Assembly (NCBI GenBank): GCA_002335605.1
Contig: BEDY01000003.1
Coordinates: forward strand, 558,001-622,000
Direction of reading: 5' to 3'
DNA: 64,000 nucleotides
Source of the DNA: Prillingera fragicola
Taxonomy: Eukaryota > Basidiomycota > Tremellomycetes > Trichosporonales > Trichosporonaceae
Shown here in pieces: positions 1-11,037 of the stretch (position 1 is the first letter of the stretch; each line of letters starts with the position of its first letter). The position numbers were made by a program, and so were the translations under genes. The notes beneath the pieces were generated by a model, which did not search any database, was not told the origin of the DNA, and saw nothing but the letters and a program-made list of their open reading frames with translations.

Positions 1-137
1 CGCGATGCCACGCGTCGCGTCATTCAATTTACATTTGCTTCCGCTGTCATTTGTTTTCCTTTTCTGGCCATTCTTCCAATGGAACTGACGAGATTTGACG
101 AATAATGTAGGATGACTCTATATGCATGCATAGTGCA

Positions 138-2833
138 CTACTCCTTGTCGACCTCACCATTATCCTCGCCATTACCTTTGTGAGCCTGGTCCTCGTTGCC
201 GGCGGTCAAACCGATTTGTGCCCATGTGGCAGTCTCTTGGCGAGTAATCTCACGGAGAGCCATGGTGGCGTACGATGCAGTGCCAAGCGTCCAAGAGATG
301 CAAAGCGCCTCAAACTTGCCAGCAGGGTCGTCAAGCACAGGCTCGTTAAGACCCAAAAGCTTGTCCTCGTCAGATTGAGCCAGGGGCAGGTCGGGATCGG
401 TGTACCGAATGTGCTCCCAGGAGACATTCTTTGGCATTTGCACAATCTTGCGGTATGATCCCGGAAGTGAGTATTCGCTGCTAAATCAGACTCGGCTCAT
501 TCAGAACAAGACTCACCGCTGATCGCGACGCATGCGCGTAGGGTCGAGACCGTCTGCTGCAAGGACACTTTCGTACAACTTGCCGATGGCTCCACCTGGA
601 TAGTCGACATGCCACCCGGGAAGCGGCAGAACCACATCAGTCAACGCATAGTTTGAAGCATCGGCTTCAGTGAGTTGCTTGACCTCCCGCGATGCAGAAG
701 TTTCCTTCAAGTCTTGGCCGTCAGTACCGCCAACCAGGGTATTGTTGGCTTACCATCATCAGGCGAAGATTCCGCAAAGACTAGGTCACCAGCAATAGCC
801 GACGTATTGCACATCTTTATGCGCTCAGACGTCACAACATTCCAGATGTAGCTCTGGTACGCGTGAACGTACATGGTGCGAAGATTGCGGGGAATCTAAT
901 GTCAGCTTGTGTCGAGTTTGAGTCAACGTACACTACCCAGAGCTCCCAGCTTGTCTTCAGGCCTGTTGCCCTTCTTCCAGTGCTCCCAGATTGACCGCTC
1001 CGCGACCGAGCGACGGGGCATGAGCTCTAGCGCTTTGTTAAAGTCCTTGTCCTCCAGCCAGGCTAGCCTTGCCTTGACACAGTCTGGATGCTCTCCTTCG
1101 CGCAGAGAGAGAATCGAGTCGAGTGCCTTGGCCCACTGCTGCTGCAGAATCAGGAGCCCCGTTACGTGGGTGGGGACAGTGGATGTTCCAAAACGCTGCA
1201 TTCCTAAAGATTAGTACCCATTCCCATCGGTGGCAGACGCACCAAAAAAGTTGATAAAGCCTCGGTCGCGGATCGTCGCCATGGCGGCGTCAACAGCGTC
1301 GCGTCCAGCAGAGTGCACATTCCTGCAAGTCAACCCAGGGCACCCGCTGTATTACTTACCTGAGCGTAATGGTAAAGTGGTTTCCCTTGAGCATTCCGAG
1401 GTCCAGCTGCTGATGAGAATAGGCCAGGTCACCAATACGTGTTCCACGTTCTCCACGTTCCTCGACAGCGCTCTCCTCTGTCCTTCGTCCGACTTTAATG
1501 CCATTGGCAGCCTTCCACACGGATTGCAGAGTCATGCCGTTGCGCTTCAGGCAAACGCGCTGCACAGTAATGGCGCGCTTGTCCTTGGTTCCGCACACGG
1601 ACAAGTCCCTGATGTGGCAGCCTATCATGCGACTGATATGGCCGAGGCAGTCCTGTGTCTCGCGATTCGTTTTGTGTAGGGTGAAATGGATGTATGGCGG
1701 CTGTCTGGGACCACGGGCTGCTGTCAGTGTCGCACCAGACTTGAAAGTACCTTTGCGCTGCTGGGGACCGCCCTTACCAGACCAGGTGATCACGAGGTGC
1801 TGGCCCGCATCATCTTCGCGGGCAGCCGTGTCAAAGATACCCTTGAACAGCTCGCGAATGATCTGGTGGGCGGCGGCTCGCTCCTCCTTGCTAGCAATGA
1901 CCTGGTTGTTAGTACATGGGTCAATCATTCAAGTGCTCACCTGCGTCAAGACCTCGCGGGTGTCCACAGGCCGACTGTCGCCTCGCTGGCCTCCACGACC
2001 GCGTCCTCGGCCACGGCCGCGGTTGCGGCCCTGCGACGGAGCACTCTGGCTGTCACCGAGGTTCATAGCAAGCTCCTCTTCGTCCACTTTATGCTCTTGG
2101 TGGACCTGGCGCGAGCCCCACCCCGAGTCCTGCGGCCTAGAACCCCAACCAGAATCCTGTGGCCTGCGAGGATGCCGGCCGTCCTCCAGCAACGCATACA
2201 GGGCAATGATCGTCTCGTCTGAAAAGTGGGGCCTAAGAGCCGAAGTGTGCGAAGCAGGCCAATCGGAGCGAACCTCGAACTGCAAATTCTCGGGGAGATC
2301 ACTGGAGGTCGCGTCAGGCTGAGGTTCGACACGCTGGGGTGCTGCGTCGACGCTTTGAGCTTCCTCTTGGTTGCCCGCCTCGGGCTCTGCAGGCTTGTCA
2401 ATGCCAACCAAATGCAGAATCTCTCCATCCATGGTAATTTCATTAACAAGGAAGTCGGTAAACCTGGAGTCAGTACACCGTCGCTTGGACAGCCTCACCT
2501 CTGCTTGATGACACCTTGCACGCCGGCAAAGTGTGGGTCGCCGATGTAGCCAATGATTCCCACCTCGGTCTCTCCCACAAATCCTAGACGAGCCGACAGG
2601 TCAGTCTTGACACCCGTAACGAGTTCCAGGGATGGGGGCATCTCGGGAAGTTGAGGCTTGAGGCCGAGACGAGAGACGGCGGGAGGGACATCGGAAGGCA
2701 GCCGAGTCAAGTTGGCAAGCACTGCTGGTTCTGAAGCCGACGTAGACTCGCGAATACGCTTGGCGTCTGGCTGCTCTCCTTCCTCTTGACGCTCACGCTT
2801 CCCATCGGCAGTGGCTAGTTGAGGCTCGCTCAT
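138..2833 (-). CDS. PUS7: tRNA pseudouridine synthase Pus7 (TruD family), multi-exon
   Basis: Pus7/TruD enzymes isomerise uridine to pseudouridine in tRNA, U2 snRNA and some mRNAs. The reverse strand gives a chain of exons in order: an N-terminal acidic/basic tail (starts MSEPQLATADGK), a segment with FLVNEI, a central block with IHFTLHKTNRETQD followed by the TruD catalytic signature GTKDKRA (the Asp is the expected nucleophile), then RGFINFFG and QRFG, and C-terminal exons ending near 138 (…NGEVDKE). Introns are short, for example near 1202-1240 and 2460-2496. An unusual low-complexity insert sits between the first conserved block and the catalytic block: a nine-residue PQDSGWGSR unit present twice and an RG-dipeptide run. 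The start is the first ATG before the conserved N-terminus. The family call is firm; exact exon ends in the C-terminal third are less sure. Confidence 0.9.
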
Positions 2834-4186
2834 GCTGTGTAGCTTGGTGAGTGAAACTTTGGACAGTGAAACGTCAGTGAAGCTGTCTTTGTCAAAATAA
2901 TCACGTGGCTTCAGGCACGGCTCAGAGCGGGATCAAACGCAGATATCTATCTGTTCATGATATCAGTGATTTTTCCGTATTTAATATGTGGACCTGGAGC
3001 TCTAGGACTACCAGGTGTCACAGCGATGTGCGTGGTGCCGAGCCCTCAAGAAAACAGAGGTTGTGTCAGACCTTCTCCGGAGCACAGGACGAATCCAAAG
3101 TCAATAAGCTTCCGTCTCCTGAAGAGATGTACGTGCGCTGGTTCTCTTGTCTTGTGAATGAAGTGACCACAGAGTGCAGAACCAGTGGGGCCGATGCGGG
3201 GCTTCGAGCAGCTGACAGGCCAGCAGCTCAAAGTGGTCGGGGGCGGATAGGGTTCTCTTTGCTCAAAGGGCTTTACAACGGGGCTACCACAGCCGGACAC
3301 ACGGAATGAAAGAGCTCCGTGTTCCGGAGGCGGAGGATCCAAAGTCAATGACACCATTACCAACCCCGAAGTGGCGCCGAGGGCCGAGGGTAAGAGCAGC
3401 TACATCGTTCCAGCACCTGACGGTATTTCTGACGCCTGGTTTCTGTCGCTTCGCGCCTTGTCGCCTGACACGCCAGTGATTGCCTACGGTTTTACGCGTT
3501 TACGTGCGCCAACGGAAACTAATCGGTGTCTGTTGTATGTACCAACCAGAGTGCACAAGAACACGCTTGCCCTGGGTGGTGGTTGCCAGAGCCGCCGTTG
3601 TCCGTCGGGGCTACAACCCGCCAAACTCCGCACAGGTGGCCCACCCGAGAGAGGCACTGTCATTTGAGTATGCAGTCTGCTTCCGCCATGATAGTGACGG
3701 AAACGACTCGAGAATGCCGGACGATTGTGGTTTTCGGCGGGTGTAGCCGTGTGGCATGTCATGGGAGAAGGCATGGCATCTGCGGGTCGGCGCTGCCGCA
3801 GTGTGGGAGAGGCAAACTTGTCCGGGCCTGGCCTCCACCATGAACCGGCTGCAAGAGGCAGGGCGTAGTGTTTTGCTCTATCAGTCCTATTTAATCGGCC
3901 GGATTTATTCGGACAATTGACAAATCGGGTAAATGGCGCGGGTTCGACTCGTGGCAAGGCAATCAGTCGACGCAACCGGAGCATACCAGCGTCACTGCCC
4001 TTTGGGTCCTGTGGCTCACGCACCGTCTCGGTTGGCACGAGTAGCCGGGATCGGGTGGACATTTCAGAGATTCCACTACGCTCCACCACAGCCACTTGTA
4101 CTTAAAAGGAGGACGACCCACCATGCATGCAGAGTTCTATCCATCCCCCTTCTCAACCCCGCCCCTACTTGAGACTACTATCCATC
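2834..4186. other. intergenic region, divergent promoter of PUS7 and isocitrate lyase
   Basis: About 1.35 kb lies between the divergent starts of the Pus7 and isocitrate lyase genes. Open frames up to about 200 codons occur on both strands, for example 3484-4095 on the minus strand. They are rich in Arg, Pro, Ser and Cys, overlap one another and show no recognisable domain, so I read them as chance frames in GC-rich DNA. The part nearest 4187 is probably the regulated promoter of the glyoxylate-cycle gene. Confidence 0.6.
3899..3912. promoter_or_regulatory. CCG-N8-CGG palindrome upstream of isocitrate lyase
   Basis: A CCG triplet at 3899-3901 and a CGG triplet at 3910-3912 are separated by an AT-rich 8-base spacer, about 275 bases before the isocitrate lyase ATG. 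Inverted CCG/CGG triplets with a fixed spacer are the usual target shape of dimeric Zn2Cys6 regulators. In ascomycetes, acetate-response factors (FacB/Cat8 class) bind related sites before isocitrate lyase genes. That this site is used here is an inference only. Confidence 0.25.
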
Positions 4187-5925
4187 ATGTCGCAGGCTGA
4201 GATTCAAGCTTTCCAGGACGAGGTTAAGGCTGTCGAGCAGTTCCAGAAGGTCAGTACCCCCACACAACTTGTGGCGCCACCGTTTCCCTCCGCGTCGTCG
4301 CGATCCGAACTGACTCTCTCTGCAGCAGGAGCGCTTTGCCCGCACCACCCGCCCTTACTCTGCTGCCGACGTTGTTTCCAAGCGCGGCACCCTCCCCATC
4401 ACCTACCCTTCCGACTTTACCGCCAAGAAGCTTTACAAGCTCCTCCAGGCCAAGGAGCGTGGAGAGGGCGGTGGCTGCACTGCAACCTACGGCGCGTGAG
4501 TAACACGACGAGAGCCTGTGAAACATTCGGGCTAACCCCTCCAGTCTCGACCCCGTCCAGATTACTCAGATGGCCAAGCACCTCGAGACCGTCTACGTTT
4601 CGGGCTGGCAGTGCTCGTCGACGGCTTCCTCGTCGCTCGAGCCTGGACCTGATCTTGCCGACTACCCCTCGAACACTGTCCCCAACAAGGTCGCCCAGCT
4701 TTTCACCGCTCAGCTCTTCCACGACCGCAAGCAGCGCTTCCACCGCACTGCCGCCATTGCCAAGGGCGAGGACCCCGGTGCCTACATTGACTACCTCCGC
4801 CCTATTGTCGCCGACGCCGACACTGGTCACGGTGGTCTTACCGCCGTTATGAAGCTCACAAAGATGATGGTTGAGGCCGGTGCCGCCGGTGTCCACATTG
4901 AGGACCAGGCCCCCGGCACCAAGAAGTGTGGTCACATGGCCGGCAAGGTCCTCGTCCCCATTTCGGAGCACATTAACCGTCTCGTTGCTATCCGTTTCCA
5001 GTGCGACATTATGGGCACCACCAACCTCGCCGTCGCCCGTACCGACTCCGAGGCCGCTACCCTTATCACCTCGAACATTGACTCGCGTGACCACGCTTTC
5101 ATCCTTGGTTCGACCAACCCCAAGCTCGAGCCTCTCGTCGACGTTATGGCCGCCGCCGAGGCCGCCGGAAAGAACGGTGCCACCTTGCAGAAGATTGAGG
5201 ACGACTGGATTTCGGCCGCGGGCCTCGCCCTCTACGGCGACGTCCTTGCTGCCGCCCTCAAGAAGCAGGGTGTCAACCCCGCCAAGTTCACCGCCGAGCT
5301 CGGCAGCATCTCCAACCTCAAGGCCCTTGAGCTTGCCAAGCGCCACGGCCTCAAGTCGGAGCCTTTCTTCGACTGGAACGCCCCCCGCACTCGTGAGGGT
5401 TACTTCCGCTACCAGGGTGGCACTTCGTGTGCCATTAACCGTGCCATTGCCTACGCTCCCTACGCCGACCTTATCTGGATGGAGACCAAGAGCCCCATCT
5501 ACGCCCAGGCCAAGGAGTTTGCCGACGGTGTCCACGCCGCCCGCCCCGGACAGTGGCTCGCCTACAACCTGTCCCCGTCGTTCAACTGGGACGCTGCCGG
5601 CATGAGCACTCAGGACATGAAGGAGTTTGTCTGGAAGCTCGGAAAGCTCGGCTTCCTCTTCCAGTTCATCACCCTCGCCGGTCTTCACTCGAACGCCTAC
5701 ATCAACGACCTGTTCGCCCAAAATTTCGCCAAGGAGGGCATGAAGGCTTACGTTGAGCTCATCCAGCGCAAGGAACGCGACATTGGATGCGACGTGCTTA
5801 TGCATCAGCGGTGGTCGGGCGCCGAACTCGCAGATGCGATGTTGATGACGGTCACCGGCGGTGTGAGCTCGACGGCAGCCATGGGAGCTGGTGTAACTGA
5901 GAAGCAGTTCAGCGCTAAGCACTAG
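4187..5925 (+). CDS. ICL1: isocitrate lyase (glyoxylate cycle)
   Basis: Isocitrate lyase splits isocitrate into succinate and glyoxylate, letting fungi grow on acetate, ethanol or fatty acids. Three exons fit exactly: 4187-4249, 4326-4495 and 4545-5925. They give 537 residues, close to the usual fungal length of about 540-550. Visible signatures are the N-terminal [21 protein letters not shown] block with the TLPITYPS stretch, YVSGWQCSS, the substrate/metal segment [10 protein letters not shown], the catalytic loop [13 protein letters not shown] with its Cys, and NLSPSFNW. Both introns are short with clean GT/AG borders. The protein ends in AKH, not a canonical peroxisomal tripeptide, so a peroxisomal location is unproven. 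Codons are strongly C/G-ending and biased, which suggests high expression when induced. Confidence 0.97.
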
Positions 5926-6501
5926 TAACTAGTAATGTACAGTAGTTGTGTAGTAGTAGCGTTTGCATTCAGATGATTCTATCGAGCGGTTGTGGAGAAA
6001 TGTCGACTCTTGTGCAGAGGTGCATCGGAAAGATGGAGTTAGTAAGATGCCATGTTGATGACTGCCACTTTTGACGGAACGTTTTTTGACACGTTTTTGA
6101 CACCTCCACCTCCACCTCCACCAGCCGTGGAGTGCCTGATCTCCTGTTTGGTCGTGTATCTAATCCTTAATGCATAAGGAGCGTGCACCTGCATCGAATA
6201 GGCCTGGAGCGAGGAGCATTGATGGCGTAGATATGACTGGGAAACGAGGTGCCACGGGGTCATACTGGGGCAGGCGACGCGGTACGTATGACTGCAACTC
6301 AGTCGCCGTCGCTCCGCTTTGGCTGTTCCCCTTAGGCCTTTAGCGCCGTGGCCAGGCCAGAGCAGCCATAGATGCATAGATGCATATACATAGTAGTAAT
6401 AGATCACCCGAACTTGTAAACAAGCTCAAGACTAGCCATCACGTCCACATGTCAAGGGGTACTTCGCAACATGCTGAGCGTTGGGCCATCCGAACCCGAT
6501 T
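5926..6501. other. intergenic region between convergent genes
   Basis: This 576-base stretch lies between the 3' end of isocitrate lyase and the 3' end of the inferred minus-strand gene at 6502. It holds a short CTCCAC hexamer microsatellite near 6102-6125 and presumably both transcription end regions. I see no credible coding frame. Confidence 0.5.
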
Positions 6502-7269
6502 TTATTTAGTTAGATTTACAGAGGGGTCGAGACGAGGCGTGGATAGTCGAGGGGGCAAAGCGTCGGAAAGTGAGTGTGTTTGGTTGCGCGTCAAACCGGC
6601 GGCCTTTACGTCCTGGCACATCGCCTTTACGTCCAGGATGTGCAAGGTCGAGCATCTCGAACACAACATGCCACCACCGAGAGCATACTGAAGATAAAAC
6701 TGCCAATCAGCTTTGATGGATAGCTCGGGTACGTACCTCTTGCATACGTTTCATCGTGTCTATCCAATTGGTGGCTCTATGGGGCTTGCTGAGCAGGTCG
6801 GGGACGTTGTCGAGTTCATCGAAGTGCCTACCCGCCTGGATCAGGGCAGCCATTCGCTGCAATGCCAGAGGACGCATGCTGAAGGAGACTCAACGTGGCA
6901 GAACGATTGCTAGAACTGGTCTCTACCGGAAAGATGATGGGGCAACCGGTACAACTGCCAGAGACAGGGAAGACCATGATGGATCACGTCCCTCGGTATC
7001 TGCTGCTGCTTCTTCAATCGTCACATCCTGGGCAATCTAAGCCATTAGCAACGACGCAACTGAGCTAGTTGGAACAGAGGGCTCAGATTCCGACCATCTT
7101 CATCAAGAGGACATCAATTACCTGAACGCCAAGGGCGGTAACCGTCATACTCAGTGCTAACCCTCATAATGTGGAACGAGGCTAGCGACACCCCGAAGCC
7201 GAGCGGACACTTGTGGACAGTCTTGGCCAACCTGATGATCATCGAGTGCCACTGTTGGATGGTTGGGTA
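6502..7269 (-). CDS. inferred small-exon gene, unknown product (5' end not resolved)
   Basis: Five exons can be chained on the minus strand with agreeing phases: 7269-7162, 7121-7095, 7036-6927, 6878-6737 and 6687-6502. Introns are 40-58 bases, the local norm. Several have good signals: GTAC GTAC donor after 6737, a CTAAT branch just before the TTAG acceptor at 7037, and pyrimidine-rich CTTCAG acceptors. The joined product of about 190 residues has no in-frame stop and reads like protein, with pieces such as YPTIQQWHSMIIRLAKTV, GFGVSLASFHIMR and MRPLALQRMAALIQAG, and ends at a TAA that runs into an AATAAA-like signal. The donor at 7094 (GTCGG) is weak. At least one exon must lie further upstream, possibly near 7283-7340, close to the 3' end of the dioxygenase gene, so a 5'-truncated relic is possible. 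I do not recognise the family; the C-terminal region of a fungal Zn2Cys6 regulator is a guess only. Confidence 0.45.
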
Positions 7270-7571
7270 CTGGGGTAAGCGGAGGCTCCACGGAGGACGT
7301 GGGCTGTTCTACCCGATCAAGAATTGGACCGCCTCGTGGAACTTGTTGGTGAAGGTCCTGCGGCGGCAGAGTGAAAAAGAAACATGTAGTATCATATAAT
7401 GCGAAGTCGTGCGGCCGCATGCATGGACTCGTCGGTTGTGCGTTTGCCACGGTGCGTCTACCGTCACCGGGTTCTTCCAAGGTCGTCGTCTCACACTCCG
7501 TGGTTCTTTGCACGTTGTCTACCGGCTACATGCAACTGCAATCTATACTCTTCTCCCACCCGTCTACTGTA

Positions 7572-8271
7572 CTAGGCCAGGGTCTCGAGGTACTCGTGAC
7601 GGGCAGGACGCTCGTCAGTCCCAGGCTCGGCGCGAGAGTAGGGAGTCCACTTCGGCTCGTCCTGGAAAAGACGCATAGCGGTAATGGTGTTTTGCTCATC
7701 GACGGTAAAGCGGTGGTAAATGCTAAACGTCAGTCAACGCTGTGCAGCAGCAACTCACCCTGCGGGGAGAACAATCAAGTCTCCTTTCTCCAAGTGGATG
7801 CGAATCCACTCCTTGTCATTCTCGCCAGCGCCTCCTTGGCTGTCAGCTACGCCCAAAGCTCTCTGCGCCCACCCCTGACGTCAAAGAATCCAGAGCCACC
7901 AAGAATGTACCGAATCTCCTCGTCCTCGTGAAGGTGCTCGTCAAAGAACGACTTGATCTTGGTCTCGTAGGACTCGCCCAATCCCTCCGGCGTGACGTTG
8001 ATCTGATCGCGCTATGGATCGTCAGACCTAGCCTCAGACAACTGAACTCACGTTTTTGTATCCACGCTCCTTGGCAAAGACGTCAATCTTGCCCTCCCAC
8101 TCTCCCTGCGAGTCGATGGGAATCGAATGATAAATGACACCCAGCGAACTTAGAGTCTCAACAGAGACGTCATTCCCAGTGTCGTGGGCCAGGCGCTGGT
8201 CGCCCCTGCTGGTCAATATACTGTAGCATAGTCCTGACTCACGGAATGTCATCGTAAATGTAGGCGCGCAT
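7572..8271 (-). CDS. ADI1: acireductone dioxygenase (methionine salvage)
   Basis: Acireductone dioxygenase is a small cupin metalloenzyme that oxidises 1,2-dihydroxy-3-keto-5-methylthiopentene to the 2-keto precursor of methionine. The reverse strand reads [10 protein letters not shown], a splice, then [10 protein letters not shown], and continues through [19 protein letters not shown], where the His-x-His and downstream Glu are the cupin metal ligands. Next come GSGFFDVR, a [12 protein letters not shown] segment, and IYHRFTVDE with the last metal His. It ends with EYLETLA just before the stop at 7572. The small size (about 180 residues) and motif order match the family. At least three short introns interrupt it; the first follows codon 10 with a GTGAGT donor. 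The start is the only ATG that yields the conserved N-terminus. Confidence 0.93.
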
Positions 8272-9275
8272 TGTTGCAGGTGCTGGAGGAGCTGAACGTG
8301 AATGGCAACGAAACAACGAGACTCATTGCGATCACGAAACGAAGGAACGTTTCTGCGAGGCACGGCGATATTTGATTCCGGGTGGCGACTTGTTAAACGA
8401 ACCACACAACGTCGACATGTTGCTCATTCAAGCAATTGCAGAATCGGAACGCCTCGGCCTCGTTGATGGACGCGCACAAGCAAGGGACTACAGAGGACAA
8501 CAGGTTATGAATGGGTGGCGACAATGAGCAGGGGAGCATACGAGAGCGCTGCCTCCTTGCTTGTCCCAGATAGCACCACAGCACATGTTCTTGACTACTT
8601 TCCATCTGCCACTACACAAGACATGCACAAGCTGGCGCCTACTGCCTGTGTATGTAGCAGATTAACGATGTATACACTTGCCGCTGACCTACTGTAGATC
8701 CCGCCCGCATTGTGACCGTTCCGTGCACATGACACTCTGGTGGTGGTGACTCGCTCTTGACCCGCAAAGCCGCCCATTCCCAATGGGCGCCAAGGCCCTT
8801 CCCTGCCATGTGCCAGTACTTGCTTTGCCACCCACCCATGATGTCACCCTACAAAGCGCCACAAACACAACTCGTGCTGCTACACTCTTTTTGTATGCAT
8901 GTTCCAACCTTTCAAAGACCATAGGAAGCACTACTACTGGATGCAGCAAGACCAAAGCAGCATGCATGACAGGCACCATGCCCCATTTGCAGCCATGTTT
9001 GGTGAAACCAAGGCAAAAGCAGGCGAGCCAGGCGCCAACCGGAGTGGGGCGTTTATGCACATTTGCCGATCAGGAGGCGTTTGGGTCCGCTCCCTGCCTC
9101 CGCCACCTCCCGGCCCTCGCTCGTTTGGTTTGCCTTCTCAGCACCACCTCTTATCCACCACCCACTCGCTTGCACACTCTTTCCATCCATCACTAGCATC
9201 CTACCAGCCGGCTGCTGGATCCTTTAGGGTGCCAGCTTGTTCGCTCGTGCCGCCCGGCTTTGCCACCGGCTGACA
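8272..9275. other. intergenic region (divergent promoters)
   Basis: About 1 kb separates the divergently oriented acireductone dioxygenase and PP2C phosphatase genes. Frames up to about 135 codons exist on both strands but overlap and resemble no family. The last 250 bases are C/T-rich, as is common in fungal promoters and 5' leaders. Nothing else is seen. Confidence 0.5.
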
Positions 9276-10982
9276 ATGTCCAAGCCAAAGCCTGGCCTGG
9301 GCAAGGGCATTGCCCGTACCCTCGTCCACTCGGTGCCTTCAGCCCCATCCGCTGTTATTCACCACCCCATCGCATTGGCCCCAGCGGTCTCTCACCCTGC
9401 CAACCACTCTCGCCATTCACACCTGTATCTCTCTGGCCTACCACGGTCCAGCATTTGGCCCTCCTCGACTGTCCAGAATCATCACTTGGCACAGTTGCCA
9501 TTATGGGACCTCCCCGCCCCAGATCTTGGAAGGCGCGCCTATGCGACCACGACATTGCCAGTACGAGCCTGCGTGGAAACGGCAACAACGTATTCGTTTC
9601 CTCAGGCATTCTCGTTTCCACAGTATTTACCGTCGTCCTTGTTGTTTGATCAGCAGCCTACGACTCAGTTTAACGAGTTCTACGTCCCGCCACCTCCACC
9701 ACCAACAGTCCCAGTTCTCCGTGTTCCATCGCCCCCGCATCCTGCTCAGCAACTTCGTCCGTCGCAAGCCCACACAGTTCTGTCGCCCACGCCTCAGTTA
9801 AACTCCAATACATCAGCATCGCCAAGCACCCCCTTCACGTATCTCGGTGTCCGGGCCGATGCCGTCGACATTCGCGACTCCGCGGCTTTGCCGGATCCGA
9901 ACAATCTCAACCTCTACTCGTCCAACCTCATCTTCCACTTGGGAGCCAGCGGACTCGCAAAGGAGCGTTCAGCGATTCCTCCGCGACCCAAGCGGTCGTC
10001 ACAGGCACCACCGCCTCCTCGCCAGCGCTCGTTCCCGTTACCAGAAGTCACCACACCAACAACACTTCATTCGACTGCCGCGGGCGAGGATGCGTACTTT
10101 ACGCGCGTCGACGGCATGTGCGTCGCTGATGGAGTTGGAGGATGGTCGCGTTCCGGCAAGGGACCAGCAGACCCGGGTCGTTGGAGCCGACTCTTGACCC
10201 ACTACTGTGAAGAAGAAGTGGGTCGTTGGTGGGCAGGGGCTGAAGAGTACATGGCCCACGACGGCGACGCCTCGGGATGGGCAGCACGAGCATGGAAGCG
10301 AGGCTCTGAGGACCACAAGCACCGACCACACCGTCGCCCCCTTGACCCTGTCGAAATCATGCAAAAGGGGTACGAAAAGTGCCTGGCTTGCGCCGCCGTC
10401 GAGGGCATTTATGGTTCGTCAACCTGCTTGCTAGCCTTGCTGCACCACTCGACCCTGCTCGTGGCCAACTTGGGCGACTGCAGTCTGTTGGTGATTCGGC
10501 GAGGCGAGGTCGTGTTTCGCACTACAGAAATGCAGCACGCGTTTAATTTCCCTCTCCAGCTCGGCACCCACTCGCGCGACGAGCCGATGAAGGATGCCAA
10601 GCGGTATGATGTAAGCGTCGAGAAAGAGGATGTCGTTATTGTCGGCAGTGACGGTCTCATGGACAATTTGGTAAGCTCGTCCCTGTATGCTCATGGCTAA
10701 CGTTAGTTTGACGAAGACATTCTCGAAACACTGTCCGAGTTTGCACCACCCGACCAGCCTTCGGACCTGCCCCCGTTCTCGCCTCAGCTTGTATCCGAGG
10801 CGTTGTGTGACCGCGCACGAGCAGTATCCGAGCAAACGACTGCAACCACCCCGTTCATGGTGCGAGCAATCGAGGAAGGAATTGACTTTGTGGGTGGCAA
10901 AAAGGATGATATTTCCGTGCTCGTTGGCGTCATTGGTGACCGGGATGGTACAAACCTCACGCTAGACCCGGGTAGCAAATAG
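9276..10982 (+). CDS. PTC7: PP2C-type protein phosphatase, Ptc7-like
   Basis: This is a metal-dependent Ser/Thr phosphatase. The Ptc7 branch acts in mitochondria, where the yeast enzyme activates coenzyme Q synthesis through Coq7. Two exons, 9276-10670 and 10707-10982, join in frame. The C-terminal half carries the PP2C motifs in order: DGMCVADGVGGW (metal Asp, Gly-Val-Gly-Gly typical of Ptc7), YGSSTCLLALL, LLVANLGDCSLLVIR, VIVGSDGLMDNL and GGKKDDISVLVGV (last metal Asp). The first roughly 260 residues are Pro/Ser-rich, begin MSKPKPGLGKGIART and contain many basic and few acidic residues near the start, as expected of a mitochondrial presequence. The ATG at 9276 was preferred because the frame further upstream lacks an ATG. 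Confidence 0.9.
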
Positions 10983-11037
10983 AGTTGTATGATGCATGTG
11001 TTGTTGTCTAGCATCTATCACTGCCCAGAATTAACCA

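Noticed and set aside
3935..3965. GGTTCGACTC resembling a tRNA T-arm
   Set aside because: The flanking 5-base stems do not pair and no acceptor or D-arm is found upstream.
4417..5922. 501-codon minus-strand frame opposite isocitrate lyase
   Set aside because: A mirror of the strongly biased codons of isocitrate lyase; Gly/Val/Leu-rich with no domain.
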